NCBI RefSeq assembly: GCF_040096615.1
Contig: NZ_JBBMEJ010000001.1
Location: 124,001-188,000 of the forward strand
DNA length: 64,000 bases
Source: Blautia_A aquisgranensis
Lineage (GTDB): Bacteria; Bacillota; Clostridia; Lachnospirales; Lachnospiraceae
Direction: 5' to 3'
Position numbers and translations under genes: made by a program. Shown piece by piece: positions 26,392 through 35,378 of the stretch. The notes beneath the pieces were generated by a model. It did no database searches, was not told the origin of the DNA, and saw only the letters and a program-made list of their open reading frames with translations. Position 1 is the stretch's first letter; every line of letters begins with the position of its first letter.

Positions 26392-27645
26392 TTAATCCCT
26401 GTTAAAGAACTCTACAAATTCTGTATAACCATCTGCCGCCAGCTGGTCCTTCTGGAATTTTTTGTTCTTTTTCATGATAGAGATATTGATCTGTGTACCG
26501 GCACTTCTCTCCTCTGTAGCCTGTTTCAGAATGTTCAGAAGCTTGTCAGCCGGCATGTTCTTCTCGATCAGATATGCCTTCTTGCCATTCTTTGTGGGAA
26601 TCTCATATCCTCTCTCAAGAAGAAGCATGACAATTCTCTCAAATCCAATGGAAAATCCGCAGGCACAGGTATTGTTTCCGGTGAATTTACCGATCATCTC
26701 ATCATAACGTCCGCCGCCGCCAACGCTGCCGCCGAACTCATCCATGGAAATCTCGAAGATCGGACCTGTATAATAGGACATTCCACGTACCAGTGTCGGG
26801 TCAAAGGACATCTTGAAATCTGCAGTTTTCACAGATTCCACTGTGTTGATGATCGTCTCAAGATCATCTGCAATACCTGCATCCAGAACATCTGCAAGCT
26901 TCTCTTTAATATAGAGGACACCCTCAATATCATTGGTGATCTCACGGAAAAGTCCAAGATAAGTATCAATGCTTTCTTTTGCAAAGCCCTCTTTCTCAAG
27001 CTCCTCCGCAACTCCCTCAATGCCGATCTTGTCCATCTTATCAAGAATGATAAATACTGTGTCAAAGCTCTCTGTCGGGAATCCGCTGTACTGTGCCATT
27101 GCTTTCAGGATTCTTCTGTCATTGATACGGATCGTAAAGTTATGGAAATCCAGTTTTCCAAGAAGAGTTGTTGTTGCAAGTACAAGCTCGATCTCTGCAA
27201 GATATGTCGGCTCACCCAAAATATCAATATCACACTGCATAAACTGGCGGAAACGGCCTCTCTGCGGACGGTCAGCTCTCCATACATTTCCCATCTGAAG
27301 TGCCTTAAACGGAGCCGGCAGCTCATTTGCATTGTTGGAATAATATCTGGAAAGCGGTACTGTCAGGTCGTAACGAAGTCCTGAATCTGTGAGATCGTTT
27401 TCACATGTAGCTGTATCCAGTTTCAGCTTCTCGCCTCTCTTCATAATCTTGAAGATCAGCTTCTCATTCTCTCCACCCTGCTTGCTGCAAAGGTTCTCAA
27501 TATGTTCAACACAAGGAGTTTCAATTGCGGAAAATCCAAATGTTCCGTATGTCTCCCTGATCATATTCATCACATAGTTACGGATTGCCATTTCCTTCGG
27601 TAAAATATCCTTCATTCCTGTAACCGGTTTTTTCTTTAATGCCAT
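26392..27645 (-). CDS. hisS: Histidyl-tRNA synthetase
   Basis: HisRS of 417 residues, class II. Motif 1 region is GMKDILPKE, motif 2 is WRADRPQRGRFRQFMQCD and the histidine-specific block is SYYTGPIFE near residue 288. The C-terminal anticodon domain is present but slightly short. The start at 27645 follows AAGGAGG by 6 bases; the longer frame begins inside the HD-GYP gene and lacks a site. Even so the first 68 bases overlap the end of that upstream gene, a long overlap for two housekeeping-strength genes. Confidence 0.96.
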   Translation of the reverse strand: MALKKKPVTGMKDILPKEMAIRNYVMNMIRETYGTFGFSAIETPCVEHIENLCSKQGGENEKLIFKIMKRGEKLKLDTATCENDLTDSGLRYDLTVPLSRYYSNNANELPAPFKALQMGNVWRADRPQRGRFRQFMQCDIDILGEPTYLAEIELVLATTTLLGKLDFHNFTIRINDRRILKAMAQYSGFPTESFDTVFIILDKMDKIGIEGVAEELEKEGFAKESIDTYLGLFREITNDIEGVLYIKEKLADVLDAGIADDLETIINTVESVKTADFKMSFDPTLVRGMSYYTGPIFEISMDEFGGSVGGGGRYDEMIGKFTGNNTCACGFSIGFERIVMLLLERGYEIPTKNGKKAYLIEKNMPADKLLNILKQATEERSAGTQINISIMKKNKKFQKDQLAADGYTEFVEFFNRD

Positions 27646-28213
27646 TTTTTCCTCCTTTATGAATAGCCCTCTGAAATGCAAGAAATACCTGCATATCGAA
27701 GTTTTTAATCTCTTCAATCATAAGCCTTAAGACTTCCTCATTCTCAAGAGCCTTCCTGTATGGTCTGTCTGAGCTTAACGCTGCATATACGTCACATACT
27801 CTTAAGATCCTTGCGCCCATGGGAATCTCTCTGCCTCTTTTATTGCTGGGATAGCCACTGCCGTCAAAGTTCTCATGATGATAAAGAATACTCTCCAGCA
27901 CATACTCCGAATAGCCCTGATCTTTCAAGATCTCATAGCTTAACGTCGAATGCATACGGACATATTTCAGCTCCTCGATCACCATCGGATTCTGTTCCTG
28001 TCCGTTAATATATCCCTCCAGCTTCAGTTTTCCGATATCATGCAGCATTCCGGCAATCGCCAGCTGATAACATTCTTCCTCGGGAAGTCCAAGCTCCGTG
28101 GCCACATCATATGCAAGATTACTGACTACAGCTCCATGCTTAAGCTCCGCAAAAAGGTCCACCTCAAGGATCCTCTCCTGCGAGTTTTCCTGTATCTTCT
28201 GTACACCTTCCAA
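27578..28213 (-). CDS. HD-GYP domain protein
   Basis: A 211-residue protein that is almost entirely an HD-GYP domain: HDIGK near residue 57, HSTLSYEIL near 88, HHENFDGSGYPSNKRG near 112-127 and DVYAALSSDRPYR near 140. HD-GYP enzymes are zinc/iron phosphodiesterases, mostly degrading cyclic di-GMP, though many lack that activity. No receiver or sensor domain is attached. The last 22 codons overlap the start of hisS and look like an added tail (KEKTGYRNEGYF). It sits between hemZ and hisS, where this operon often has no gene. Confidence 0.9.
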   Translation of the reverse strand: MEGVQKIQENSQERILEVDLFAELKHGAVVSNLAYDVATELGLPEEECYQLAIAGMLHDIGKLKLEGYINGQEQNPMVIEELKYVRMHSTLSYEILKDQGYSEYVLESILYHHENFDGSGYPSNKRGREIPMGARILRVCDVYAALSSDRPYRKALENEEVLRLMIEEIKNFDMQVFLAFQRAIHKGGKNGIKEKTGYRNEGYFTEGNGNP

Positions 28214-28233
28214 GGATCGTCTCTCCTTTCAGT

Positions 28234-29742
28234 CTACAGCCATTTCTCAATACCTGCGCGTTTTCTCTCGATCATCTCATCAATACGGGCAATATAATTC
28301 GTAACATCCTTCACATTCTCTACCCGCTCGATTCTCTGTCCATGATCAAACACAAGCTTGGAGGAACCACCTGCACCCAGTGCAATGATCGGCTGCTTTT
28401 CCTCCATAATCAGTATATTGTAAATTCCCGCTTTGTCAACCTCGGAATAACCTACGTTCTCGAAATTTCCTTTCATATTCTTCTGCCTGTACAGATAATA
28501 CGGACCCATTCCCATCTCGTAGGCTGTTTTCATCGTCAGGTTCATGATCTCCTGATTATTCTCAAAAGTCATTTCCTGATATTTGTCGCGGAAGATATTC
28601 AGTCTGGCCGCCCGCTTGACAGCCAGGGAATGTACAGTCAGACTGTCCGGTCCGAGAGCTTTTACCTCATCCAGCGTGTGCTGTACCTTTGTAATATCTT
28701 CTCCCGGAAGACCAACGATCAGATCCATATTGATGTTGCCAAAGCCGGCCTGTCTCGCCAGATGAAACGCATTCTTTGTCTGCTCTACTGTATGACGTCT
28801 TCCAATAATATCCAGCGTTTCCTGATTCATTGTCTGCGGATTGACAGAAATCCTGGTAACCGGAAATTCCCGGATAGCCTGAAGTTTCTCCAGAGTGATG
28901 CTGTCCGGTCTTCCTGCCTCAACTGTAAATTCCTCCAGATTCTCACATGGAAAATATTTGGTGACAGCACCAAGGAGCTTACGAAGCTGCTCCGGTTCCA
29001 GCGTAGTCGGTGTTCCGCCGCCGATATAAACCGTATCCAGCTTTCTGTCTGTCATCATCTTGGAAACAGCCTGGATTTCTTTCACCACTGCGTCCAGATA
29101 ATCATCTACATATTTGCGCCATCTCTCCAGTGGATAAGAACTGAATGAACAGTACAGACAGATACTCGGGCAGAACGGAATACCTATATAAAGGCTGTAA
29201 CCGTTTTCGTAATCAATATTTTTAAGGATATCCCTTTCTCTGTTCGCGATCGTCACTGCAAGAGCAGTTTTTTCCGGGCTTACCAGATACTGTTCCCGCA
29301 TATATCTGGCGATCTCCGGATTTTTCATTCCGGATTCCAGCATTCCCATTGCCATCTTCACAGGACGGATACCTGTAAGGTTTCCCCAGGGAAGGGTTTT
29401 TCCGGTGACTCTGGAAAGCATCTTATAAAGCGCATATTTGATCGCATCTTTATATTTTCTTCGAAGATCATGGGAAGCTTCGCAAGAAATAAGGGCATCC
29501 GAAGCTTCTCCACTGGATTGCCCTTCTGTCACAGCCCCATGAGCTGTTTCTTTCTCTATTCCATTACTATAACTGACAGCATAGCCTTCCTCATCCCGTG
29601 AAACCCGGAAACGGATATCATAATCCGCTCCATCCTCCTCATAAAGAGAAGTGATCTCACTTCCGGGATAAAACGCTTTGATCAGCTCATACACATCATG
29701 CTCAAAATCTCTGTTCTGAAATAAAATGCCAATCTTATACAA
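28234..29742 (-). CDS. hemZ: HemZ-like radical SAM coproporphyrinogen dehydrogenase
   Basis: A 502-residue protein. The radical SAM cluster motif is CPSICLYC near residue 170, with GGGTPTTLEPEQL further on and a HemN-like C-terminal region. In the family's annotation it performs oxygen-independent oxidation of coproporphyrinogen III, but no haem pathway is visible here, so another role is possible. I place the start at the TTG 29740-29742, which gives the usual N-terminus LYKIGILFQNRDFEHDVYE, with GAGG 10 bases upstream. It overlaps the end of the MBL gene by 8 bases. Confidence 0.9.
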   Translation of the reverse strand: MYKIGILFQNRDFEHDVYELIKAFYPGSEITSLYEEDGADYDIRFRVSRDEEGYAVSYSNGIEKETAHGAVTEGQSSGEASDALISCEASHDLRRKYKDAIKYALYKMLSRVTGKTLPWGNLTGIRPVKMAMGMLESGMKNPEIARYMREQYLVSPEKTALAVTIANRERDILKNIDYENGYSLYIGIPFCPSICLYCSFSSYPLERWRKYVDDYLDAVVKEIQAVSKMMTDRKLDTVYIGGGTPTTLEPEQLRKLLGAVTKYFPCENLEEFTVEAGRPDSITLEKLQAIREFPVTRISVNPQTMNQETLDIIGRRHTVEQTKNAFHLARQAGFGNINMDLIVGLPGEDITKVQHTLDEVKALGPDSLTVHSLAVKRAARLNIFRDKYQEMTFENNQEIMNLTMKTAYEMGMGPYYLYRQKNMKGNFENVGYSEVDKAGIYNILIMEEKQPIIALGAGGSSKLVFDHGQRIERVENVKDVTNYIARIDEMIERKRAGIEKWL

Positions 29743-30361
29743 ATGGATTATACCTCTTTTCATAACCGATCGTTGTGGATGTATCATGCCCCGGAAAAAC
29801 CTCTGTATCCTCAGGCAGTGTATCCACAAGTCTGTGAAGGCTCTTCACGATTTCAGCGGAACTTCCTCCCGGAAAATCTGTCCGGCCCACAGAGCCATGA
29901 AACAGTGTATCTCCGCTGAAAAGTACGCCTTCGTCTTTTATATAATAGCAACAGCTTCCCTTGGTATGGCCCGGTGTATGAAGCACCTGAATGGAAAAGC
30001 CCGCTGTCTCAAAGATCTGTCCGTCGTCCAGAAGCACATCCGGTTTCACAGAACAGGCCTTCCGGTAGATCGTCATATTGATCGACGGATCCTGAAGCAT
30101 TTCTTCCTCCTGACGGCACGCATAAACAGGAATCTGATATTTCGTCTTCACATCTTCCACAGCCATAATATGATCGAAATGGCCATGCGTCAGAAGGATT
30201 CCCACCGGTTTGCCCTGCATGTCATTTACTTTCTGAAAAACTTTCTGTGCATAATCACCCGGATCCACAATAAGCAGCTCTCCGGTTTCTTTATTCTTCA
30301 GGAAATAACAGTTCGTAAATACCTGTCCCAGCACACACTGCTGCATTTCAAGCTTGCTCAT
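29735..30361 (-). CDS. MBL fold metallo-hydrolase, glyoxalase II-like
   Basis: A 208-residue metallo-beta-lactamase-fold hydrolase. The metal motif is LTHGHFDHI near residue 58, followed by a histidine in LHTPGHTKGS near 128, an aspartate in FSGDTLF and a late histidine in VFPGHDTST. These are all ligands of a binuclear site. The type resembles hydroxyacylglutathione hydrolases and not beta-lactamases. GGAGG lies 5 bases before ATG 30361. The gene is a constant neighbour of relA and hemZ in Clostridia. Confidence 0.94.
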   Translation of the reverse strand: MSKLEMQQCVLGQVFTNCYFLKNKETGELLIVDPGDYAQKVFQKVNDMQGKPVGILLTHGHFDHIMAVEDVKTKYQIPVYACRQEEEMLQDPSINMTIYRKACSVKPDVLLDDGQIFETAGFSIQVLHTPGHTKGSCCYYIKDEGVLFSGDTLFHGSVGRTDFPGGSSAEIVKSLHRLVDTLPEDTEVFPGHDTSTTIGYEKRYNPFV

Positions 30362-30383
30362 AAAATCTCCTCCGTTTGTCGGG

Positions 30384-32714
30384 TCAGCCCGTTGTTCTCT
30401 CCACGTCGATAACACTTTCCACCTGACGGATCTTCTCGATCAGGGAATTCAGCTCCTGCTTGCTACACACATTAAAGGACATGGAGATCGTCGCACGTTC
30501 CTGCTTGTTGGTACGGCTGTTGATGGATCGAAGATCGATCTTTCTCTCTGTAAAGATCTTGGAAATATCAACCAAAAGTCCGGTACGGTTGTTCGCATAA
30601 ACCTGGATCTCTGCCTCATATTTTTCATTATCCGGCTTATCCGGCATCTGCCACTCTGCTTCAATCAATCGTTTCCGATCGATCTCCGGCATGTTCAGAA
30701 CATTCACACAGTCCGTACGATGAATGGTGATTCCTCTTCCTCTTGTCACAAAACCTACGATCTCGTCTCCAGGGATCGGGCTGCAACACTTGGAAAAGCG
30801 GACTGCCACATCGTGGATGCCTTTTACAACGATACCACTCTTGCTCTTGGCAATATGCAGCTTCTCCTGAGATTCGGAAGCAGCTTCCAGAACCTGTTCA
30901 TCTGTAAGGTTCTTCTTGTGTTCCCGCTCATAGGCTTCTACAAGCTTATTAAACACCTGGCCCTCTTTCAGTCCGCCGTGTCCGATAGCAGCCAGAACAG
31001 AATCCCAGTCACGGAAACCGTATTTATGCATAACGGATTCCATGTACTGCGACTTCGTATAAAGTCCTGGCTTAAAGCCCTTGGTCTTGGCATACTGATT
31101 CAGCATGTCCTTACCTTTCAGGATGTTATCTTCCTTGAGCTCTTTTTTGAACCACTGGTTGATCTTGTTCTTGGCCTGTGTACTCTTTACGATCTTCAGC
31201 CAGTCACGACTTGGTCCCTGTGAGTTCTGGGATGTGATGATCTCAATACGGTCTCCGTTCTTGATCTTGTACTCGATCGGTACCAGTTTTCCGTTAACTC
31301 TGGCTCCCACCATCTTATTTCCGACTGCACTGTGCACGCTATATGCAAAATCGATCGGTGTGGAACCGTTAGGCAGAGTTTTTACATCGCCCTGCGGAGT
31401 AAAGCAGTATACACTGTCTGCAAAAAGATCCAGGTCATTCTTCAGAAGGCTCATGAATTCCCGGTTATCAGACATATCACGCTGCCATTCCAGGATCTGA
31501 CGCAGCCAGTTCAGCTTCTCCTCCTCGCTCTTACCCGGTTTCTTACCATCGGAGGTTTCCTTATATTTCCAGTGAGCTGCAATACCGTATTCTGCGGTTT
31601 TGTGCATCTCGAAAGTACGGATCTGAATCTCAAAAGGCTGTCCGTTGGGGCCGATCAGCGTTGTATGCAGAGACTGATACATGTTGGCCTTCGGCATTGC
31701 GATATAATCCTTGAATCTTCCCGGAATCGGCTTGTACATCTCATGAATGACACCAAGTGCTGCATAACAGTCCTTTACTGTGTCTACGATGATTCGCACT
31801 GCAAAAAGGTCATAAATCTGGTCAATGGTCTTATCCTGGTTGACCATCTTCTTATAAATACTGAAGAAATGCTTCACTCGGCCGTCAACCTGTGCCTTGA
31901 TATTGGCATCCTCCATATGTTTCTTCACCTGCTGCACAATGGCATTGACAAATTCTTCACGTGCACTCTTACGAAGAGCAACTTTTTCTACCAGATCATA
32001 ATAGACATCCGGCTTCAGATATTTGAGGGAAAGGTCATCCAGCTCAACCTTGATCTTGGAAATACCAAGACGCATAGCGATCGGTGCATAAATATCCATG
32101 GTTTCCCTTGCCTTCTCCTGCTGTTTCTCCGGTCTCATATACTGCAGTGTACGCATGTTATGAAGACGGTCTGCAAGCTTGATCAGAATAACTCTGATAT
32201 CCTTGGCCATTGCCAGGAACATTTTTCTTAAGTTTTCAGCCTGAACTTCCACCTTATCCTTGGAGTATGACAGCTGGCCCAGCTTGGTTACGCCGTCTAC
32301 AAGGAGCGCCACCTCTGAACCAAATTCCTTCTCCACTTCTTCATAAGTCATCCAGGTATCTTCCACTGCATCATGAAGAAGGCCTGCCACAATGGTCTCC
32401 TTATCCAGCTCAAGATCCGCCAGGATGATCGCTACACAGAGAGGATGAATGATGTAAGGCTCACCGGATTTACGCTTCTGATCCTTGTGTGCTTCACTGG
32501 CTACCTTATAAGCCTTCTCTATCATGGAAATGTCTGTGGACGGATGATATTTCTTCACACTCTTTATAAGCTCCTGGTAAAGCACCTCCGGGCTTGTAAA
32601 ATCATGCATGGATTTCACCGCCGCATCTGCCTTCCTGACAGACTCCAGTTTTTCTTTTTCTTCTTCCTTCTGTACTTCAATGTTCTGTTTTTCCGTATTC
32701 TTTGTCTCCGCCAT
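30384..32714 (-). CDS. relA: Bifunctional (p)ppGpp synthetase/hydrolase
   Basis: Rel of 776 residues. An HD hydrolase domain is intact (YIIHPLCVAIILADL, LLHDAVEDT, IKLADRLHNMRTL). The synthetase domain follows (about 240-400, with QDKTIDQIYDLFAVRI and YQSLHTTLIGP), then TGS (PQGDVKTLPNGSTPIDFAY) and a C-terminal ACT domain (VYANNRTGLLVDISKIF). Both hydrolase and synthetase motifs are present, so it should make and remove the stringent response alarmone. Start 32714 is set by AGGTGGG upstream. It follows apt by 82 bases. Confidence 0.97.
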   Translation of the reverse strand: MAETKNTEKQNIEVQKEEEKEKLESVRKADAAVKSMHDFTSPEVLYQELIKSVKKYHPSTDISMIEKAYKVASEAHKDQKRKSGEPYIIHPLCVAIILADLELDKETIVAGLLHDAVEDTWMTYEEVEKEFGSEVALLVDGVTKLGQLSYSKDKVEVQAENLRKMFLAMAKDIRVILIKLADRLHNMRTLQYMRPEKQQEKARETMDIYAPIAMRLGISKIKVELDDLSLKYLKPDVYYDLVEKVALRKSAREEFVNAIVQQVKKHMEDANIKAQVDGRVKHFFSIYKKMVNQDKTIDQIYDLFAVRIIVDTVKDCYAALGVIHEMYKPIPGRFKDYIAMPKANMYQSLHTTLIGPNGQPFEIQIRTFEMHKTAEYGIAAHWKYKETSDGKKPGKSEEEKLNWLRQILEWQRDMSDNREFMSLLKNDLDLFADSVYCFTPQGDVKTLPNGSTPIDFAYSVHSAVGNKMVGARVNGKLVPIEYKIKNGDRIEIITSQNSQGPSRDWLKIVKSTQAKNKINQWFKKELKEDNILKGKDMLNQYAKTKGFKPGLYTKSQYMESVMHKYGFRDWDSVLAAIGHGGLKEGQVFNKLVEAYEREHKKNLTDEQVLEAASESQEKLHIAKSKSGIVVKGIHDVAVRFSKCCSPIPGDEIVGFVTRGRGITIHRTDCVNVLNMPEIDRKRLIEAEWQMPDKPDNEKYEAEIQVYANNRTGLLVDISKIFTERKIDLRSINSRTNKQERATISMSFNVCSKQELNSLIEKIRQVESVIDVERTTG

Positions 32715-32796
32715 TAAATCCCACCTGCCTGTGCACAATTTCGTACTGCCGTAAGCTACAGCAGCTCACATCCCCTTCCACCTGACAGAAAAAATA

Positions 32797-33321
32797 TTAC
32801 TTTCCGTCGTAACAGATCACAGATGCTACATCATAACCTTTCAGACGGTCCCGTCCTTTCAGTCCTGCCAGTTCCATAAGAAAAACAACCTTCACAACAA
32901 CACCGCCAAGCTCCTCCACAAGCTTGATGGCTGCTTCCACACTTCCGCCTGTTGCAATCAAATCATCTACGATCACTACTTTCTGACCCGGTTTAATGGA
33001 ATCCCTGTGCATTTCGATCGTTGCACTTCCATATTCCAGATCATAGGTTGCGGAAACTGTCTCACATGGAAGCTTGCCCGCCTTACGAACCAGGACAAAC
33101 GGTTTATGAAGATTGTAGGCAAGCGGCATACCAAAAATAAATCCTCTGGACTCCAATCCTGCCATCACGTCAAAATCCACATCTTTCAGACAGTTCTGCA
33201 TGGAATCGATTGCAAGCTGTAAACCGTCTGCATCCTGAATAATGCTGGTAACATCACGGAAAATAACCCCTGGCTCCGGAAAGTCCGGGATACTTCTTAC
33301 ATATTCTTCTATTTTTTTCAT
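32797..33321 (-). CDS. apt: Adenine phosphoribosyltransferase
   Basis: A 174-residue enzyme that salvages adenine to AMP using PRPP. The PRPP-binding motif VVIVDDLIATGGS lies near residue 118, the N-terminal IPDFPEPGVIFRDVTSI is diagnostic of Apt, and GLESRGFIFG lies near 60. The start at 33321 follows GGAGG by 7 bases. It lies between recJ and relA in the conserved operon. Confidence 0.97.
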   Translation of the reverse strand: MKKIEEYVRSIPDFPEPGVIFRDVTSIIQDADGLQLAIDSMQNCLKDVDFDVMAGLESRGFIFGMPLAYNLHKPFVLVRKAGKLPCETVSATYDLEYGSATIEMHRDSIKPGQKVVIVDDLIATGGSVEAAIKLVEELGGVVVKVVFLMELAGLKGRDRLKGYDVASVICYDGK

Positions 33322-33475
33322 AATAACCTCCAATGGCGTAATTTGTCAATCAGATGATAAATAGTATATCACTTTTTCTATATGGAATCAATGTGCAACC
33401 CGACAGAACTCGCATAAATGCGACAGCATATTGACTGCAAATTGTCCAGTATACAAACTTTTTCTTCCAGATTTT

Positions 33476-35194
33476 CTATTCCATGAGATAATTCCGGATC
33501 ACGATCTGCAGTGTTTCTCTTCCCTGATACCGGTTGATCTCCGGATAATAGGTCACCGCAATGCTTCCGCAGTTTTTCACATCATTCACAAACTCGTCCG
33601 CCTCTCCGAAATATACCGCTTCGATCACACAGCCTGTACTGTCCGACAGCTGAAGCTTTGCCACATTTCTATTTTTGCCAAGAACACGGCTGCTTAAAAC
33701 ATGCAGTCCTTTCTGGGCAAAAAGCGGCTTCGTATTTCCTTTTCCGAATGGTTCCAGCAGGGATATCTCTTCCACAAGCTCTTTTTTTATGTAGGAAACC
33801 GGCATCGGCACATCAATAAGGATCTTTGGCATCAGATCTTTTTCTGTTAATGTACAGTTTTCATTTAAGCGTCTGCGGAACTCTTCCACATTTTCTTCTT
33901 TTATGGAAAGACCTGCCGCCATCGGATGGCCGCCGTATTGTTCCATAAGATCATCGCATTTTACCAGTTCATCAAACATGGAGTAGCTTTCTATGGAGCG
34001 TCCGCTTCCCTTTACCGCAGTCTCGCCTTTTGTCAGAACAAAGACCGGTTTATTGTACTTTTCCCGGATACGTCCGGCAATAATTCCTGCAAGACTCTCG
34101 TGGCAGTCCGGCAGAAAAATCACAAGAACCCGATCCTTTCCGATTTCTGTCTCTTCCACGATACGGATCGCTTCTTCTTTTCCCTCTTCTGTAAGTGCCT
34201 TACGGCTCTGATTTAACGCTGTCAGATCTCCCGCCAGCTTCGCCGCCTCATCCTCCGTCTCCGCGCAGAGAAGTTTCAGGGAACGGGCAGCTGTATCCAG
34301 CCGTCCGCTGGCATTGATACACGGTCCCAGTATAAATCCCACATGATAAGCTGTAATCTCTCCATCTTCAAGTCCGTTGGCACGGATCAGCTCACGAAGA
34401 CCTTTGTTAGAGGTATGTGCAAGCCTTCGCAGTCCCTCTTTTACCAGAATACGGTTTTCTCCCTGCAGATCCATTACATCTCCTACCGTAGCGATTGCTC
34501 CCAGCTCCAGAAAATCTTCCAGCTCCTTTTCCGGAATTCCACAGGCTTCATAAAGCACACTCACAAGTTTTAACGCAACTACGGCTCCGCACAATCTTTT
34601 TTCCGGGTAGCTGCAATCCGGCTGTTTGGGATTGACGATCGCGTCTGCAGGCGGAAGAATTAGTTCACGCCCTTTCTCCGTTTCTTTATAGGGAATCTCA
34701 TGGTGATCCGTTACAATAACAGTCATTCCCTTATCTTTCGCCATTTTGATCTCATTGTACGCTGCAATTCCATTATCGCAGGTAACGATCACATCTATTC
34801 CGTCTTCCACAGCTCTTTCGATCAGATGCTCATGGATTCCATATCCATCTGCTACCCTGTCCGGAATATAGGTGTCTGCCAGTGCACCCACGCGTTTAAG
34901 TCCCTTGAGTAGAATAAATGTAGAAACTACGCCATCAATATCGTAATCACCAATGATCCGGATCCGTTTTTTTTCTTTTATTTTATTTCGCAGAATTTCT
35001 ACCGCCTTATCCACATCCTTCATAAGATGTGGGGAAGCCAGTTCATCCTGTGTTCCATAAAGGTATTTCCGAATCTCGTCTTTATCCTGTACATCCCTGT
35101 TCCGGATCAGCCTGGCAATTACCGGATCAATTCCAAATTCATTTCCGATTGCAGCAAAATCTGCTCGTTTTGCTGCGACTACCCATCTTTCCAT
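33476..35194 (-). CDS. recJ: Single-stranded-DNA exonuclease RecJ
   Basis: RecJ of 572 residues, a 5'-3' single-strand exonuclease of recombination and base excision repair. DHH-family motifs are IIGDYDIDGVVSTF near residue 80, VTCDNGIAAYNEI, VTDHHEIPY near 160 and the DHHA1 block with GGHPMAAGLSI near 412. The C-terminal OB-like region is present. The gene follows secDF by 184 bases with a terminator between, so it may start its own transcript toward apt and relA. Confidence 0.97.
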   Translation of the reverse strand: MERWVVAAKRADFAAIGNEFGIDPVIARLIRNRDVQDKDEIRKYLYGTQDELASPHLMKDVDKAVEILRNKIKEKKRIRIIGDYDIDGVVSTFILLKGLKRVGALADTYIPDRVADGYGIHEHLIERAVEDGIDVIVTCDNGIAAYNEIKMAKDKGMTVIVTDHHEIPYKETEKGRELILPPADAIVNPKQPDCSYPEKRLCGAVVALKLVSVLYEACGIPEKELEDFLELGAIATVGDVMDLQGENRILVKEGLRRLAHTSNKGLRELIRANGLEDGEITAYHVGFILGPCINASGRLDTAARSLKLLCAETEDEAAKLAGDLTALNQSRKALTEEGKEEAIRIVEETEIGKDRVLVIFLPDCHESLAGIIAGRIREKYNKPVFVLTKGETAVKGSGRSIESYSMFDELVKCDDLMEQYGGHPMAAGLSIKEENVEEFRRRLNENCTLTEKDLMPKILIDVPMPVSYIKKELVEEISLLEPFGKGNTKPLFAQKGLHVLSSRVLGKNRNVAKLQLSDSTGCVIEAVYFGEADEFVNDVKNCGSIAVTYYPEINRYQGRETLQIVIRNYLME

Positions 35195-35320
35195 GTTATT
35201 TCCTCCTCAGCAGATTATACTGCTTTTTCTCTGCAAAGTGACGCAATAGCGCTATTGTAACTCATAAGGCAGTTTTTCCGCAAGTTTTTCCTGATATCCA
35301 TTACCATATCTTTTTAATAC

Positions 35321-35369
35321 AAAAAACGTTCCGCCGGGAAAGAAGATTCTCCCGATGCGGAACGCTTTT
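35321..35369 (-). terminator. Terminator after secDF
   Basis: On the minus strand GCGTTCCGC-GGGA pairs with TCCC-GCGGAACG and continues into TTTTTTG. It lies directly past the secDF stop and separates it from recJ. Confidence 0.88.
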
Positions 35370-35378
35370 CAATAAATT

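Noticed and set aside
29735..30361. Metallo-beta-lactamase resistance gene
   Set aside because: The fold is shared, but the motifs and the relA/hemZ setting point to a glyoxalase II-like housekeeping hydrolase.
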